Source: Clostridium magnum DSM 2767
Lineage (GTDB): Bacteria; Bacillota; Clostridia; Clostridiales; Clostridiaceae
Direction: 5' to 3'
Assembly: GCF_001623875.1 (NCBI RefSeq)
Contig: NZ_LWAE01000004.1
Coordinates: 1-64,000 of the forward strand
Length of the DNA: 64,000 nucleotides
Shown here: piece by piece, positions 29,056-38,745 of the stretch
How the letters are laid out: the number at the start of each line of letters is the position of its first letter
Numbering within the stretch: position 1 is the first letter of the stretch
The notes under the pieces: generated by a model
Told to the model about the DNA's origin: nothing
Databases searched by the model: none
The model's input: the letters and a program-made list of their open reading frames with translations, nothing else
Program-made: the position numbers and the translations under genes

Positions 29056-30398
29056 TTTATCACCTCGGCTTGAATAGCTTTTATAGCTATACTATCGCTT
29101 ATTTCAGAAACTACTCCACCAATACTGGCATGAACGTTTGCTCCCATTTTGCCTTCTTCAACTCTGCCTATAAACTGTCCTTTTTCAACAGTATCACCAA
29201 CATTAACAATAGCAGTTGTTCCTGCTCCTATTCCCTGCCTTAAAGGAATCTTTACTTCAATAGGATTTATTTCCTCACCTTCTTGCAGCCTTTGTCTCTT
29301 ATATCCGCTAAGCTGCAATCTAGCTACCAATCTTTCTGTAGGTACTTTTCTATAATCTCTTAATATATTCCCTGTAAATGTGTTTGTAGTGTTCTCCCAC
29401 TTTACTCCACTTTCTCTTAACTTGCCTTTTACATAAACATTGATACGCTTAGGTGATAATCTCATAGGACATGCGTACATTTCACATACTCCGCACTCAC
29501 AACATATCATTGCCTGCTTTAACACATCCTTGTTATCTTCATTTAATGCAATACTTCTCATGATTTTATGAGGATTTATTGGATGTCCAATTAGATTTCT
29601 AGGGCACATATCTGTACAAAAATGACATTGTATACAAGCGGACTTAGCTTGATTCTTCATATGCTCGATAGTCATCTTTTCCCTCTGAGCTAAATAGTGA
29701 TCTTCAGGTATTACTATAATTGCACCATCAGTCTTCGTAATGACTCTGCTCTCTATGTGGTCCTTTGACATTCTTTTTCCCATCATAGGACCACCCATTA
29801 TTATGGCATAATCTCTAGTAATTGCTCCGCCGCACTTTTCTAAAACTTCTTTAACTGTTGTACCTATAGGTACTTTAACAATGGAAGGTTTAGCTACTTC
29901 ACCTATAACCGTAACAAATTTATAGGTAACTGGCTTATCTTGCATAGCTTCATATATATTGAATACAGTACCAGAATTTGAAACCACAGTACCAACATTC
30001 AAAGGAATTCCTGCTGGTGGTATTGTTCTTCCTGTTACTTCATAAACTAAAACTTGCTCATCTCCAGCTGGATAAAAGGCCCTACTTAAATGGAGCTTTA
30101 CTCTAGAATTAAACTTTCCTATAGATGTCTTTAATGCTTGTATCTCATCTTTATATTCTTCTTTTAATCCTATTACCAAATGTTCTGCTCCAATTGCCTT
30201 GCCGATTTCTTCTACTGCCTGTATTATTTCGTCACTGTTGTTCCGCATCATATATTTATCCGATTGAAGTAATGGTTCGCACTCCAACCCATTTACTATA
30301 AAATACTCAACCTTGCAATTTAGCTTAACATGAGTAGGGAATCCAGCTCCGCCAGCTCCTATAATTCCAGCCTCTCGAATCTTCTCAAGTAAATTCAC
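29052..30398 (-). CDS. pduS: PduS cobalamin reductase, RnfC-like
   Basis: A 448-residue flavin and iron-sulfur protein of the RnfC/NqrF-like fold that reduces cob(III/II)alamin, serving PduO. It has a glycine-rich GIIGAGGAGFPTHV start and two ferredoxin-type clusters: C255, C258, C261, C265, then C299, C302, C305, C310. The C-terminal barrel-sandwich segment (VNVGDTVEKGQFIG) is present. It lies between pduP and pduT and is separated from pduP by a 172-base inverted-repeat element. Full length. Confidence 0.9.
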   Translation of the reverse strand: MNLLEKIREAGIIGAGGAGFPTHVKLNCKVEYFIVNGLECEPLLQSDKYMMRNNSDEIIQAVEEIGKAIGAEHLVIGLKEEYKDEIQALKTSIGKFNSRVKLHLSRAFYPAGDEQVLVYEVTGRTIPPAGIPLNVGTVVSNSGTVFNIYEAMQDKPVTYKFVTVIGEVAKPSIVKVPIGTTVKEVLEKCGGAITRDYAIIMGGPMMGKRMSKDHIESRVITKTDGAIIVIPEDHYLAQREKMTIEHMKNQAKSACIQCHFCTDMCPRNLIGHPINPHKIMRSIALNEDNKDVLKQAMICCECGVCEMYACPMRLSPKRINVYVKGKLRESGVKWENTTNTFTGNILRDYRKVPTERLVARLQLSGYKRQRLQEGEEINPIEVKIPLRQGIGAGTTAIVNVGDTVEKGQFIGRVEEGKMGANVHASIGGVVSEISDSIAIKAIQAEVIK

Positions 30399-30419
30399 GA
30401 TTACACCTCCTCCTTTTCT

Positions 30420-30591
30420 AGTTGAGAGTTATGAATTAATAGTTAAGAGTTATGGATGATTTTCTTCTGCTGTGCTTCAGAAAATCTTAAAATAAATATA
30501 GTTTTATATAATACCTTAATTTAAGATTTTTCGTAACATAGTGGAGAAAAATCTTCATTAACTCTTAACTATCAACTCTTAATTCTTAACT
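30420..30591. mobile_element. MITE-like inverted-repeat element inside the pdu operon
   Basis: Left arm 30420-30466 (around TTAATAGTTAAGAGTTA) and right arm 30544-30591 (TAACTCTTAACTATCAA) are inverted copies, about 80% identical over about 47 bases by eye. A second pair, AAAATCTTAAA/TTTAAGATTTT, is nested within. No ORF. It fills the only large gap of the operon, between pduS and pduP, so it is transcribed and would fold into a long hairpin. Confidence 0.75.
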
Positions 30592-30620
30592 TAAAATCTT
30601 GCATAGTTAATCTACAGTTT

Positions 30621-32036
30621 TTAAACTATTCTGAAGGACTCCACCATAGTACATCTTCTTTGTCTTGTGAAGGAAGCTGCATTAGTTAATCCTTCTCCAG
30701 TAGGTCCAGCTATAGTAAAGGTTGTATGTCCTTCGCCACCAAAGCCAATTCCAGCATAGGATGGTGCATTCTTAACAAATATTGTAGTGTCTATTTCTCT
30801 AGCCATTCTAGTTAAATTGTCCACATTCTTAGAGTGCATAATAGCTGTATGTCTATTTCCATGTTCATCTTGAATAGCAAGCTTTAATGCTTCTTCAAAA
30901 TTCTTTGCTTTAACTATAGGAAGAATAGGCATCATAAGTTCCTCTTGAACGAATGGGTGATCATTCTCTGCTCTGTATATCAAGCATTCGATTCCATCCA
31001 CATTGGTCTTTCCTATACTTTGTAGTATATATTTAGCGTCTTTTCCTACAAATTTTTTATTTGCAGAAGCACAATGTGGATTATTTTCGTTGCTATAAAG
31101 TAAAACTAATTTAGCAACTTTTTCAGCTTCTTCATCATTTAATTCATATACTGCTCTGTTATTTTTCATTTCTTTTATAAGCTCTTCATAAACTGCTTCT
31201 ACCACTATAGCTTCTTTTTCTGCTATACAAGGTAGATTGTTATCAAAAGTACAACCTGCAATTATATCTCTTGCAGCTTTTTTAATATCTGCTGTTTCAT
31301 CAACCACTACTGGAGGATTTCCTGCCCCTGCACCTATAGCTTTCTTTCCTGAAGAAAGAACCATTTTAACAATTCCAGGTCCACCGGTGGCAACTACCAT
31401 TCTTATTTTGTCATGCTTTAACATTATATTTGTACCTTCTAAGTATGGTTTCTTAACTGATGTAAGTAAATTGTCTGGTCCACCAGCTTCTCTTATTGCT
31501 TTGTTTAATGCTCTAAGCATAGCTAAGGATGAATTAAAAGCTCCTGGATGAGGTGAAAATACAACAGTATTTCCTGCTGCAAGCATTCCTATTCCATTAC
31601 AAGCAACTGTAGCTGCTGGATTTGTAGAAGGTGTAATTGATCCTATAACGCCAAAAGCACCATTCTCTACAAGTGTAAGTCCTTTATCACCTGTGTAAGC
31701 AGTAGTCTGTAACACTTCAGTTCCTGGTGTCTTTTCTGCTGTTAACTTTAACTTTAAGTATTTATGGTCAATTCTACCCATACCTGATTCGTTAACACAA
31801 AGAGTTGCTATTGACATAGCATTATCAAGTATTGCTTTTCTCATAGCAGCTATAAATTTTTCACGTTGTTCAATTGAATACTTTGAGTATTTTTTCTGAG
31901 CTTCGTAAGCTGCCTCTATAGCTTCTTCCATAGTATCAAATACTCCATCGCTCACTTCTTCTTTTAGTTCTTTTTTACTCATTTCCTTTAAAACTTTTTC
32001 TATTATTAGTGATAACTCACTACTTTGTAACTCCAT
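30621..32036 (-). CDS. pduP: CoA-acylating aldehyde dehydrogenase PduP
   Basis: A 471-residue enzyme that converts propionaldehyde (or 3-hydroxypropionaldehyde) plus CoA and NAD to the acyl-CoA inside the compartment. The first 18 residues (SELSLIIEKVLKEM) form an amphipathic helix like known encapsulation peptides. The active-site cysteine is in FDNNLPCIAEKE and the nucleotide site includes GGPGIVKMVLSSGKKAIGAG. Its start overlaps the stop of pduO by 17 bases, implying coupled translation. Full length for PduP/EutE; PduP is preferred from the operon. Confidence 0.92.
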   Translation of the reverse strand: MELQSSELSLIIEKVLKEMSKKELKEEVSDGVFDTMEEAIEAAYEAQKKYSKYSIEQREKFIAAMRKAILDNAMSIATLCVNESGMGRIDHKYLKLKLTAEKTPGTEVLQTTAYTGDKGLTLVENGAFGVIGSITPSTNPAATVACNGIGMLAAGNTVVFSPHPGAFNSSLAMLRALNKAIREAGGPDNLLTSVKKPYLEGTNIMLKHDKIRMVVATGGPGIVKMVLSSGKKAIGAGAGNPPVVVDETADIKKAARDIIAGCTFDNNLPCIAEKEAIVVEAVYEELIKEMKNNRAVYELNDEEAEKVAKLVLLYSNENNPHCASANKKFVGKDAKYILQSIGKTNVDGIECLIYRAENDHPFVQEELMMPILPIVKAKNFEEALKLAIQDEHGNRHTAIMHSKNVDNLTRMAREIDTTIFVKNAPSYAGIGFGGEGHTTFTIAGPTGEGLTNAASFTRQRRCTMVESFRIV

Positions 32037-33051
32037 TCGTCAAACCCTCCTCAAAAGCCTTTACACCAAATTGTGCAACCTTCATATCTTCTTCAACAGT
32101 ACCACCGCTTACTCCTATTGCACCTACTATTGTTCCATTTACTTTTAGCGGGAATCCGCCACCAAAGGTAATTATTTTGTCCACAGTGTTAATTCCATAA
32201 AGTTCCCCAGCTGGTAATGATGCATCTCTTAGTTCATGAGTTGGAGCCTTAAGTGCTGCAGCAGTATATGCTTTCTTCATTGCAATTTCTATACTTGCTA
32301 AAAGAGAATCATCCATACGCTCAAGTAATGTAATATTGCCACTATAGTCTGTTACACAGATAACCATAGGTACTCCAATCTCATAGGATTTTTGTACACA
32401 CTTCTCAGCTATATGTTTAGCAGTTTCTCTATCAATTACCATTCTATTTATCATTATTTCATCAATCTCCTCACTTTGAGAATTATTTACCACTGATCTA
32501 TTTTGATTAAATTTTCTTGCATTCTCCTCTACCTTTTCCATTATGTCTTTATAATCAAAATATCTAGCCATGGCGTAGAGACCATCTGATAATCTATTGG
32601 TGTACTTCATTAAATTGTCACTGATTTCATAATAATTTTTTAGTTCGGATATATACCTTTCAGCTCGTCTAACAATTGTTCTTGCAACATCAAGATGAGC
32701 TGATTCTATAGTTCCTCCAGGGACTATAAATCCATTGTATGAAGGCTTAAGTCCATCTAATTTATCTATAGTTTCTTCAAGAAATGTTATATCTTGATCT
32801 TCTATTCTTCGTTTATAATAATCTGTTCCTGCAGAGGCAAGTTCCGCCCCAACTTCAAAAAGAGTCTTTTGAATCTTTAGAAGCTTTTCTGATATTTCTT
32901 TTTCTTTAACATAAGCTCTTGCTAATCCAATTGATGAGGTTACTTCATCTATAGTTCCATAGGCCCAAACCCTTAAGTCATGCTTTTCTGCTCTATCTCC
33001 GCCAACAAGACTAGTAGTTCCTTTATCTCCAGTTTTGGTGTATATCTTCAT
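32020..33051 (-). CDS. pduO: PduO: ATP:cob(I)alamin adenosyltransferase with HbpS-like domain
   Basis: A 343-residue two-domain protein. Residues 1-185 are a PduO-type adenosyltransferase (start MKIYTKTGDKGTTSLVGG; FIVPGGT and ARTIVRRAER), which makes coenzyme B12 for the dehydratase. Residues 205-343 are a GlcG/HbpS-like domain (KAYTAAALKAPT, FGGGFPLKVNG, GAIGVSGG), known in PduO to bind haem or cobalamin. Coupled to pduP by overlap and to pduN by an 11-base gap. Confidence 0.92.
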   Translation of the reverse strand: MKIYTKTGDKGTTSLVGGDRAEKHDLRVWAYGTIDEVTSSIGLARAYVKEKEISEKLLKIQKTLFEVGAELASAGTDYYKRRIEDQDITFLEETIDKLDGLKPSYNGFIVPGGTIESAHLDVARTIVRRAERYISELKNYYEISDNLMKYTNRLSDGLYAMARYFDYKDIMEKVEENARKFNQNRSVVNNSQSEEIDEIMINRMVIDRETAKHIAEKCVQKSYEIGVPMVICVTDYSGNITLLERMDDSLLASIEIAMKKAYTAAALKAPTHELRDASLPAGELYGINTVDKIITFGGGFPLKVNGTIVGAIGVSGGTVEEDMKVAQFGVKAFEEGLTNGVTK

Positions 33052-33062
33052 TTAATCACCAC

Positions 33063-33341
33063 CTAATAACCTGTATTCCATTCAATAGAATCAACAATCC
33101 CCATAATTGAAGCATCAGCAGGTACAACTTTATCACCGGTGTCTATATACCTTGCACCACTTCCTGTAACAACAATCACAGTTTCACTAATTCCTGCACC
33201 AACTGTGTCAATTGCAACTATAGGTTCTCCTAATATTTGTTCATTCTCGTCTATCTTTTTAACTATTAAAAGCTTACTTCCAATAAACTTTGGATCTTTT
33301 TGTGTAGAGACAACTTTCCCAACAACCTTTGCTAAAAACAT
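33063..33341 (-). CDS. pduN: Pentameric vertex shell protein PduN
   Basis: A 92-residue EutN/CcmL-family protein that caps the vertices of the microcompartment. The start MFLAKVVGKVVSTQKDP, VAIDTVGAGISETVIVVTGS and the end GIVDSIEWN are typical. Only one vertex protein is encoded here, which suffices for closure. It sits between pduO and the flavoprotein gene. Confidence 0.93.
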   Translation of the reverse strand: MFLAKVVGKVVSTQKDPKFIGSKLLIVKKIDENEQILGEPIVAIDTVGAGISETVIVVTGSGARYIDTGDKVVPADASIMGIVDSIEWNTGY

Positions 33342-33356
33342 AATTACGCTCCTTAA

Positions 33357-34184
33357 TTAATAATATTTAACATTGATCTTATTGTTGTATATATAGTCTT
33401 TTGCCAGAGGAGTTATTAAAGCACCCTCTTTAACACAAATTTCTTTAGCGCTATTAACAGCTACTATAATATCCTCTGTTGTCAAAACTCCTGATAATAT
33501 CTTTTCAGCTACAGGAACTTTGTTAACTATAGGGTTAACATTTTTGTTTTCCACCGTTAATTCTGCAGTAACTTTCTGTTCTTTTACTACAGTTTTATCT
33601 ATTGATGCTATGTTCTGAGTAACACTATTAGTAATACTGAATTTATCATTTATAGTACTCTTTAGATTATCAGCATCGATAAATTTCACTCCAAAATTAG
33701 TCAATGTATCTTGATAACCTAGAACAAATTTATTGTATGCTGGATTTTTACTGAAGTCTAAGGATATATTTTTAGGATTTTGAGGGTCAAAACTGTCTTT
33801 AACAGCAATCACCTCTCTATTCATCATAAGAGCTTCAGCTATTCCCGTAGTAACCAAGTTATCTTGAATACCTGTAGCACATTTAGCTAAAGTGTTTCTT
33901 GACATCATTGGCACTAGTATTATGTCATTTTCTCTTACAGCTTTAGTTAACTCCACTTTGCAATCTATTATCCTGCCATTTAAATTAGCAATATACTCTT
34001 CTGGTATAACTTTCTTAGAAGCTTCTGTCATTACTATGTCATACTTAAGCATTTTCATAGAAGCTAATGTTTCAAATACATTCTTTAAATTTACTGCACC
34101 ACCGGATATAAATAGAAGAAGTCGCTTATTCATCATACTTATTATCTGAGCAATTATAGGTCTTAGTAAATCTTCAATGTCCAT
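33357..34184 (-). CDS. Microcompartment-associated flavoprotein
   Basis: A 275-residue protein with an N-terminal helix resembling an encapsulation peptide (MDIEDLLRPIIAQIISMM), then a Flavoprotein/PPC-decarboxylase-like domain (LLLFISGGAVNLKNV; MMSRNTLAKCATGIQDNL). A linker follows, then a C-terminal ITPLAKDYIYNNKI motif found at the ends of several microcompartment proteins. It would bind FMN. Such proteins occur in clostridial pdu/eut loci but their reaction is not established; cofactor maintenance or electron transfer for B12 are possibilities. It lies between eutJ-like and pduN genes with short gaps. Confidence 0.75.
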   Translation of the reverse strand: MDIEDLLRPIIAQIISMMNKRLLLFISGGAVNLKNVFETLASMKMLKYDIVMTEASKKVIPEEYIANLNGRIIDCKVELTKAVRENDIILVPMMSRNTLAKCATGIQDNLVTTGIAEALMMNREVIAVKDSFDPQNPKNISLDFSKNPAYNKFVLGYQDTLTNFGVKFIDADNLKSTINDKFSITNSVTQNIASIDKTVVKEQKVTAELTVENKNVNPIVNKVPVAEKILSGVLTTEDIIVAVNSAKEICVKEGALITPLAKDYIYNNKINVKYY

Positions 34185-34197
34185 TTACTCACCTCTC

Positions 34198-35052
34198 TTA
34201 CCTGACACTATTCATAGCTATTCCTATAGGTGTTACTAATAAAGGATTATATGGCTTTATAGTCTTAATACCTGTATATTTTTGAAATACCTGTTCTATA
34301 TCTTTAAGGCAGCAGGTTCCACCTACAAGGTAAATAGTTTCTACATCGTAACCTTGTACATGCCTTAGAACTATATCCGCCATCTTTTCTATTACCGGTC
34401 TAACTAAAGGAAATACAGTATTATAATTATCAGGATCAACTTTAAATTTTTCAGCCTCCTCATATTCTATTCCTAGGCTTCCTGATACTACTAAACTTAA
34501 ATGATGTCCTCCTGTAGGTTCATCTGCTGAGTAAACTACTTTACCATTTTTTAATATAGATATTCCGGTAGTTCCTCCACCTACATCTACCACTGCACCA
34601 TCTTGTATTTGTAAAACCTCAGATGCTGCAGTAGGCTCATCAATTACATTAGTTACACTAAAATCAGCTGCTTCCACCACATTTTGGATAACTTTTACAT
34701 TGCCTTTACTTATTCCTGGTGGTATTGCTGTAGCAGCATTTTCCAGAGTTCTATTTAGAGTTTTTTCTAGCTTTCCTTTTAACTCTCTAACTATTGTAAC
34801 AGCCTTTAGATATTCAACCACTATACCATCTTTAACTACACTTGCAGGATATACCTCTCCGGCTACTGGCACATTATTTTTATCTAATACGGTTATAACA
34901 ATGTTGGAGGTACCTAAATCTACTCCTACTTTAAGTTCTTCATTCTCGCCTATTTGATTAGGATTTAAAATAGTATCCTCCATTTGCTTAATGAACATAT
35001 TGGCTTTGTTTAATATATCCTCTGTACTGGTATTTTCTAACATATCTATCAC
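34198..35052 (-). CDS. eutJ: EutJ-like actin-fold chaperone
   Basis: A 284-residue protein of the HSP70/actin ATPase fold matching Eut[20 protein letters not shown] phosphate loop, [24 protein letters not shown] and [16 protein letters not shown]. It lacks the peptide-binding domain of DnaK, as expected. In ethanolamine loci it is thought to help assemble or protect compartment enzymes; here it is embedded in a pdu operon, overlapping pduL by 4 bases. Confidence 0.88.
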   Translation of the reverse strand: MIDMLENTSTEDILNKANMFIKQMEDTILNPNQIGENEELKVGVDLGTSNIVITVLDKNNVPVAGEVYPASVVKDGIVVEYLKAVTIVRELKGKLEKTLNRTLENAATAIPPGISKGNVKVIQNVVEAADFSVTNVIDEPTAASEVLQIQDGAVVDVGGGTTGISILKNGKVVYSADEPTGGHHLSLVVSGSLGIEYEEAEKFKVDPDNYNTVFPLVRPVIEKMADIVLRHVQGYDVETIYLVGGTCCLKDIEQVFQKYTGIKTIKPYNPLLVTPIGIAMNSVR

Positions 35053-35702
35053 CTGCTCTTACTCATTATCCTTACAAGCTCATTATTCTTTAACTCTGAT
35101 GAGTTAGCTTCATCTGTATCTACATGCATCTCAAGAGCTGCTTCATTGTTAACTCTAATAAGTACATTTTTAAATATCACGCCTTTATCCCCAGCTGTCT
35201 CCACATTTACAAGATCTCCATCCTTTACCCCATAAGTCTTTGCTTGTTCTGCTCCCATATGAATATGTCTTTTAGCACAAATAACTTTATTGCTAAAAAC
35301 TATCATACCCTTTGGACCAATAACAGAAAGACTTTCTGAGTTCTCGAGCTCTCCAGAATTTCTAACTGGTGGTTTTATTCCTAAGGCAAAAGCATCTGTT
35401 CTTGATATTTCAATTTGGCTGTATTTTCTTACAGGACCTAAAATTCTTACCTTTTGGAAAGAACCTTTAGGTCCTGCAATAGTTACTGTCTCATTAGCAG
35501 CAAATTGTCCTGGCTGCTTTACGTTATTTTTTATTGTAAGCTCATATCCTTCACCAAATAGGCATTCCAAATCTTCCTGAGTAACATGAATATGTCTATT
35601 AGATATACCTATAGGTATTGAAAATTCTCTATTCTTTATTTGAGCCTTTGTTACAATGTCTACTACTATATCTCTTATTAGAGTTTCATTTACCTCTACC
35701 AT
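35049..35702 (-). CDS. pduL: Phosphotransacylase PduL
   Basis: A 217-residue PTAC-domain enzyme that converts propionyl-CoA and phosphate to propionyl-phosphate, regenerating CoA inside the compartment. Zinc-binding histidines are visible in SNRHIHV and AKRHIHM and in [10 protein letters not shown]. The first 20 residues form an amphipathic helix ([17 protein letters not shown]), a likely encapsulation signal. No acyl kinase (PduW) is encoded in the window, so the acyl-phosphate must be used by a kinase elsewhere. Confidence 0.93.
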   Translation of the reverse strand: MVEVNETLIRDIVVDIVTKAQIKNREFSIPIGISNRHIHVTQEDLECLFGEGYELTIKNNVKQPGQFAANETVTIAGPKGSFQKVRILGPVRKYSQIEISRTDAFALGIKPPVRNSGELENSESLSVIGPKGMIVFSNKVICAKRHIHMGAEQAKTYGVKDGDLVNVETAGDKGVIFKNVLIRVNNEAALEMHVDTDEANSSELKNNELVRIMSKSR

Positions 35703-35707
35703 TTATA

Positions 35708-36409
35708 TCACCTTCTAGAACCTTTATAGTTTATACATAAAGTTTTTGGCTGTCCTTTTTTTCTTGTACAAGCAGGATCATGGCATATATTACATACCTC
35801 GTCGCCTTCCTGTTCACTTAAAGAACTATCATCATGTATGAACTCTTCAGCTTCATCCTTCTCACTAATAGCCTTTTCTTCCTCGAGATTTTCAGTTGAG
35901 CTGGGATTGTCTAAATCACTAACTTCTTTATCCTTAATATCTTCCTTAACATTAGCACCGACTTCTTTGTCTTTGCTTTCTTCTATTTTATCCTTATTCT
36001 CTTCCTCGATATTGGCACTGACTTCTTTGTCCTTACCTTCTTCTGCTTTATCTTTATTCTCTTCCTCGATATTAGCATCGACCTCTTTGTCTTTGCATGG
36101 TTCCTTTTGATCAACTTTAATGCCTACAGTATCCTCTGATTCGATAAGCCCTTCTAACTTTTCAGCTGGTCTTGGTATTATAAGTGTTGCATACACTTTA
36201 TTAATTGCAGCTGCACTAACTTTTGCCGCTTCAATAGCCGCTTTAACCGCTCCAACATTTCCTCTTATCTTAATAGCTACTAGTCCAGAGCCTTTACTTA
36301 GTTCATACCCTATTAGTTCTACATTAGCTGATTTAACACAGGTATCTGCTGCCTGTATTGCTGCAGCCATTCCAACGGTTTCAATAACACCGAGGGCTTC
36401 CTTATTCAT
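35708..36409 (-). CDS. pduK: PduK-like shell protein with repeat linker and Cys motif
   Basis: A 233-residue protein: an N-terminal hexamer-type BMC domain (1-90), an acidic/lysine linker (about 91-200) with three tandem 20-residue repeats beginning KDKEV at 106, 126 and 146, and a C-terminal cysteine cluster (C206, C209, C214, C225 in CNICHDPACTRKKGQP) that could bind iron-sulfur or zinc. This is the PduK arrangement with an expanded linker. The tail probably projects from the shell facet. It lies between pduH and pduL. Confidence 0.85.
   Translation of the reverse strand: MNKEALGVIETVGMAAAIQAADTCVKSANVELIGYELSKGSGLVAIKIRGNVGAVKAAIEAAKVSAAAINKVYATLIIPRPAEKLEGLIESEDTVGIKVDQKEPCKDKEVDANIEEENKDKAEEGKDKEVSANIEEENKDKIEESKDKEVGANVKEDIKDKEVSDLDNPSSTENLEEEKAISEKDEAEEFIHDDSSLSEQEGDEVCNICHDPACTRKKGQPKTLCINYKGSRR
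35915..36094 (-). repeat. Three 60-bp tandem repeats within pduK
   Basis: Each unit encodes KDKEV-ANIEEENKDK-EE-like sequence; units one and two are nearly identical and the third has drifted. The 60-bp period keeps the frame, so copy number can change without breaking the gene. Confidence 0.85.
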
Positions 36410-36472
36410 TAAAACCCCTCCCTAAAAATTCAACTTATTATAATTTGCATAAAATTATGTGTTTAGTTTCTC

Positions 36473-36910
36473 TTAAGTAATTTTGATATTTAGTTTATTT
36501 ATAACGGCAATAACCGATGCTCTAACTTTTTCTAGCAATTCCATATTAACGGATTCAATATCCTTGAAAGGCATTATCTTATAGAGTCTTGCTGCATTAC
36601 ATCCAACTATTCTTGCTTTTTCTTTCTCATATAAATCTAATTTTATATCTACAAGTGGCTTTTCTTCCTTAAGTTTGTTAAAATGAAGTACTAATCTGCC
36701 TTCTATAACGCCAATAGCTATGCCCATTCTAGACTCCTGTGCTGCGGTATAAACTTCCCTCAAAATAGTACTTTCATTAAAATTTATATTTTTCACATTG
36801 TAAGGAATGCCTTCTTCTTCTATTCCTGCAAGAATTTCTTTTAGAAAAGGTTCTTTAAGATTATTTATACATACAAAAATACAAGGTATTTCTAAATTGT
36901 TAGCTATCAT
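36473..36910 (-). CDS. pduH: Diol dehydratase reactivase small subunit PduH
   Basis: A 145-residue protein of the PduH/DdrB family, which exchanges with the dehydratase beta subunit to release damaged cobalamin. Conserved text includes [30 protein letters not shown], split here as family landmarks, and VGCNAARLYKIMPF. Its fold resembles PduD residues such as the [10 protein letters not shown] block also seen in PduD at 39269. It is adjacent to pduG (1-base gap). Confidence 0.9.
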   Translation of the reverse strand: MIANNLEIPCIFVCINNLKEPFLKEILAGIEEEGIPYNVKNINFNESTILREVYTAAQESRMGIAIGVIEGRLVLHFNKLKEEKPLVDIKLDLYEKEKARIVGCNAARLYKIMPFKDIESVNMELLEKVRASVIAVINKLNIKIT

Positions 36911-36911
36911 A

Positions 36912-38741
36912 TTATATACCTCTCAAGCTATTGTAATAAGATATTACAAGTCCAGTTGCAACCGCATTTCTAGGTCCTTGATTTCCTCTTATATTGCCGC
37001 TTCCGCAGACAACTCCATAGTGAGATAACTCATCTGATATTATTTCAGGAATTTCAAAATCCAGTGCAGATCCACCTACTAGTACCACAAAATCGATACT
37101 TCTTAGATCTTTATTAGGTGCAACATCTTTTAAGGCCCTAATAACATTAGTTACAAATACCTTTCTCTTTGCTTCTCTTCTAACCATTTTTATCTTCTCT
37201 ATTGCATGTCTAGTTGGAATAGGAATCATCTCATCACTTTTCACTATTATGTTCCTTGCAAATAGAGATGCATCTAATGGCTGCTGAAAGAAACACACAC
37301 TTCCATCTTCATATCTTATATTGAAAAGACTTTCCACTTTAGCTAAAGGATGTTTCTTTATATCCTCTGCTAAATTGTAGTCTTCCAATCCTAATTCAGA
37401 TTTTATCAGCATTGTAACCATTTCCCCAGCACCAGCATGGTGAATAGATTTAACAGATTCATCTTTATTTATATAGGCAGAGTCTGTTGAACCGCCTCCA
37501 ATATCTAATATAACAAGAGGCTTATCTGTTCCAGGGGTAGTAAGAGCTCCCAGTACCGCCATATTTGCTTCTACGCCACCAATCAAAACTTTTACACCAG
37601 TTTCGCCTTGAAGCTTTTTAGCGATAGTTTCCATTGGTAGTTTACTTGTTTTTACCATAGCTGCAAGAGCTACAGCATTTTCTAGTGCAAATTCTCCAGC
37701 TAATCCACCTTGAACTTTTTGAGGTATAAAGGTATCTACAGCTAAAATATCTTGAATCTTTATCTCTTCTATATTTTGTCCTGTAAGTTCTCCCATTACC
37801 TGTCTTACTCGTTCAATCATACCGCCTACATTTGTACCTGGTTCTCCAGTTACATCCTGTAAAGGCCACACTTCACTTAAGCTATCCATTATTGCACTGG
37901 AACCTTGCTCTATTCCAATCTTATTCTGCTTTGTTCCCATAAGAATTAACTTTCCAGCAGGTATAACTCTCTCCTTTACATCCCCTTCAGGGGTTCTTAT
38001 GACAACAGCTGACCTGTTGCCAATAAGAGCCCTAGCGATTGGAATTATATGTTTTGTTTCTTCAGGTAAAAGTTTAAATACAGTGGCAAGTCCATAAGGA
38101 TTTGATAACACCTTTATGGTTTTTCCTGGCGCTGCTACCTCTACTGCTGCAAGCATTCCCATAGGCACTTTATCAATATAGGCTACCTCATCAACAATAG
38201 GTATTTTCTTGTCTATCCTATTTGATATTATTACTCCATCATCCGCTTGTACCACTGCACCAGTGATTTCTATATTCCTCTTGAATGCTTCATTTAATTT
38301 CTTAGCTGCAGTTTCAAAGTCTACTGATCTAGGAATTATACATATTACTTCCTCATTTGCATGAAGATATTCCAATTCCTCAAGGAAAACTGTTTTTCCA
38401 GTGCCTACTCCTAGTCCTCCAGGTGTCTCTGGATTATGGCCTATCATAGTAGATTCTGTAATTATGGTTTCTGTTATAGTTTCCATAGCTACATCACCAA
38501 TAACTGGGGTTGCTTCATTTATACATATGGTATCCAATTGATCCACTGTAATGTTTATATTATCGCAAGCCTCTTTTAAAGCAAGAAGTACTCCTGCTAC
38601 ATTGTCAGTTGTCCCTTTAATTCCTGTAGTCTTAACCATACTGCTGCTAACAAACTTCAAATTTGCATCAAAATCAGCAATGGCAACCTCAGTGGTAGAA
38701 TTTCCTATGTCTACTCCTGCCACAAGTTTCACTTGTACCAC
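36912..38741 (-). CDS. pduG: Diol dehydratase reactivase large subunit PduG
   Basis: A 609-residue ATPase of the DdrA/DhaF family (actin-like fold) that reactivates B12-inactivated diol or glycerol dehydratase. Start VAGVDIGNSTTEVAIAD phosphate loop; LDIGGGSTDSAYIN and VVLVGGSALDFEIPEII are further ATPase motifs. Full length. It partners with PduH encoded next. Its ribosome site overlaps the end of pduE. Confidence 0.95.
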   Translation of the reverse strand: MVQVKLVAGVDIGNSTTEVAIADFDANLKFVSSSMVKTTGIKGTTDNVAGVLLALKEACDNINITVDQLDTICINEATPVIGDVAMETITETIITESTMIGHNPETPGGLGVGTGKTVFLEELEYLHANEEVICIIPRSVDFETAAKKLNEAFKRNIEITGAVVQADDGVIISNRIDKKIPIVDEVAYIDKVPMGMLAAVEVAAPGKTIKVLSNPYGLATVFKLLPEETKHIIPIARALIGNRSAVVIRTPEGDVKERVIPAGKLILMGTKQNKIGIEQGSSAIMDSLSEVWPLQDVTGEPGTNVGGMIERVRQVMGELTGQNIEEIKIQDILAVDTFIPQKVQGGLAGEFALENAVALAAMVKTSKLPMETIAKKLQGETGVKVLIGGVEANMAVLGALTTPGTDKPLVILDIGGGSTDSAYINKDESVKSIHHAGAGEMVTMLIKSELGLEDYNLAEDIKKHPLAKVESLFNIRYEDGSVCFFQQPLDASLFARNIIVKSDEMIPIPTRHAIEKIKMVRREAKRKVFVTNVIRALKDVAPNKDLRSIDFVVLVGGSALDFEIPEIISDELSHYGVVCGSGNIRGNQGPRNAVATGLVISYYNSLRGI

Positions 38742-38745
38742 CTAC

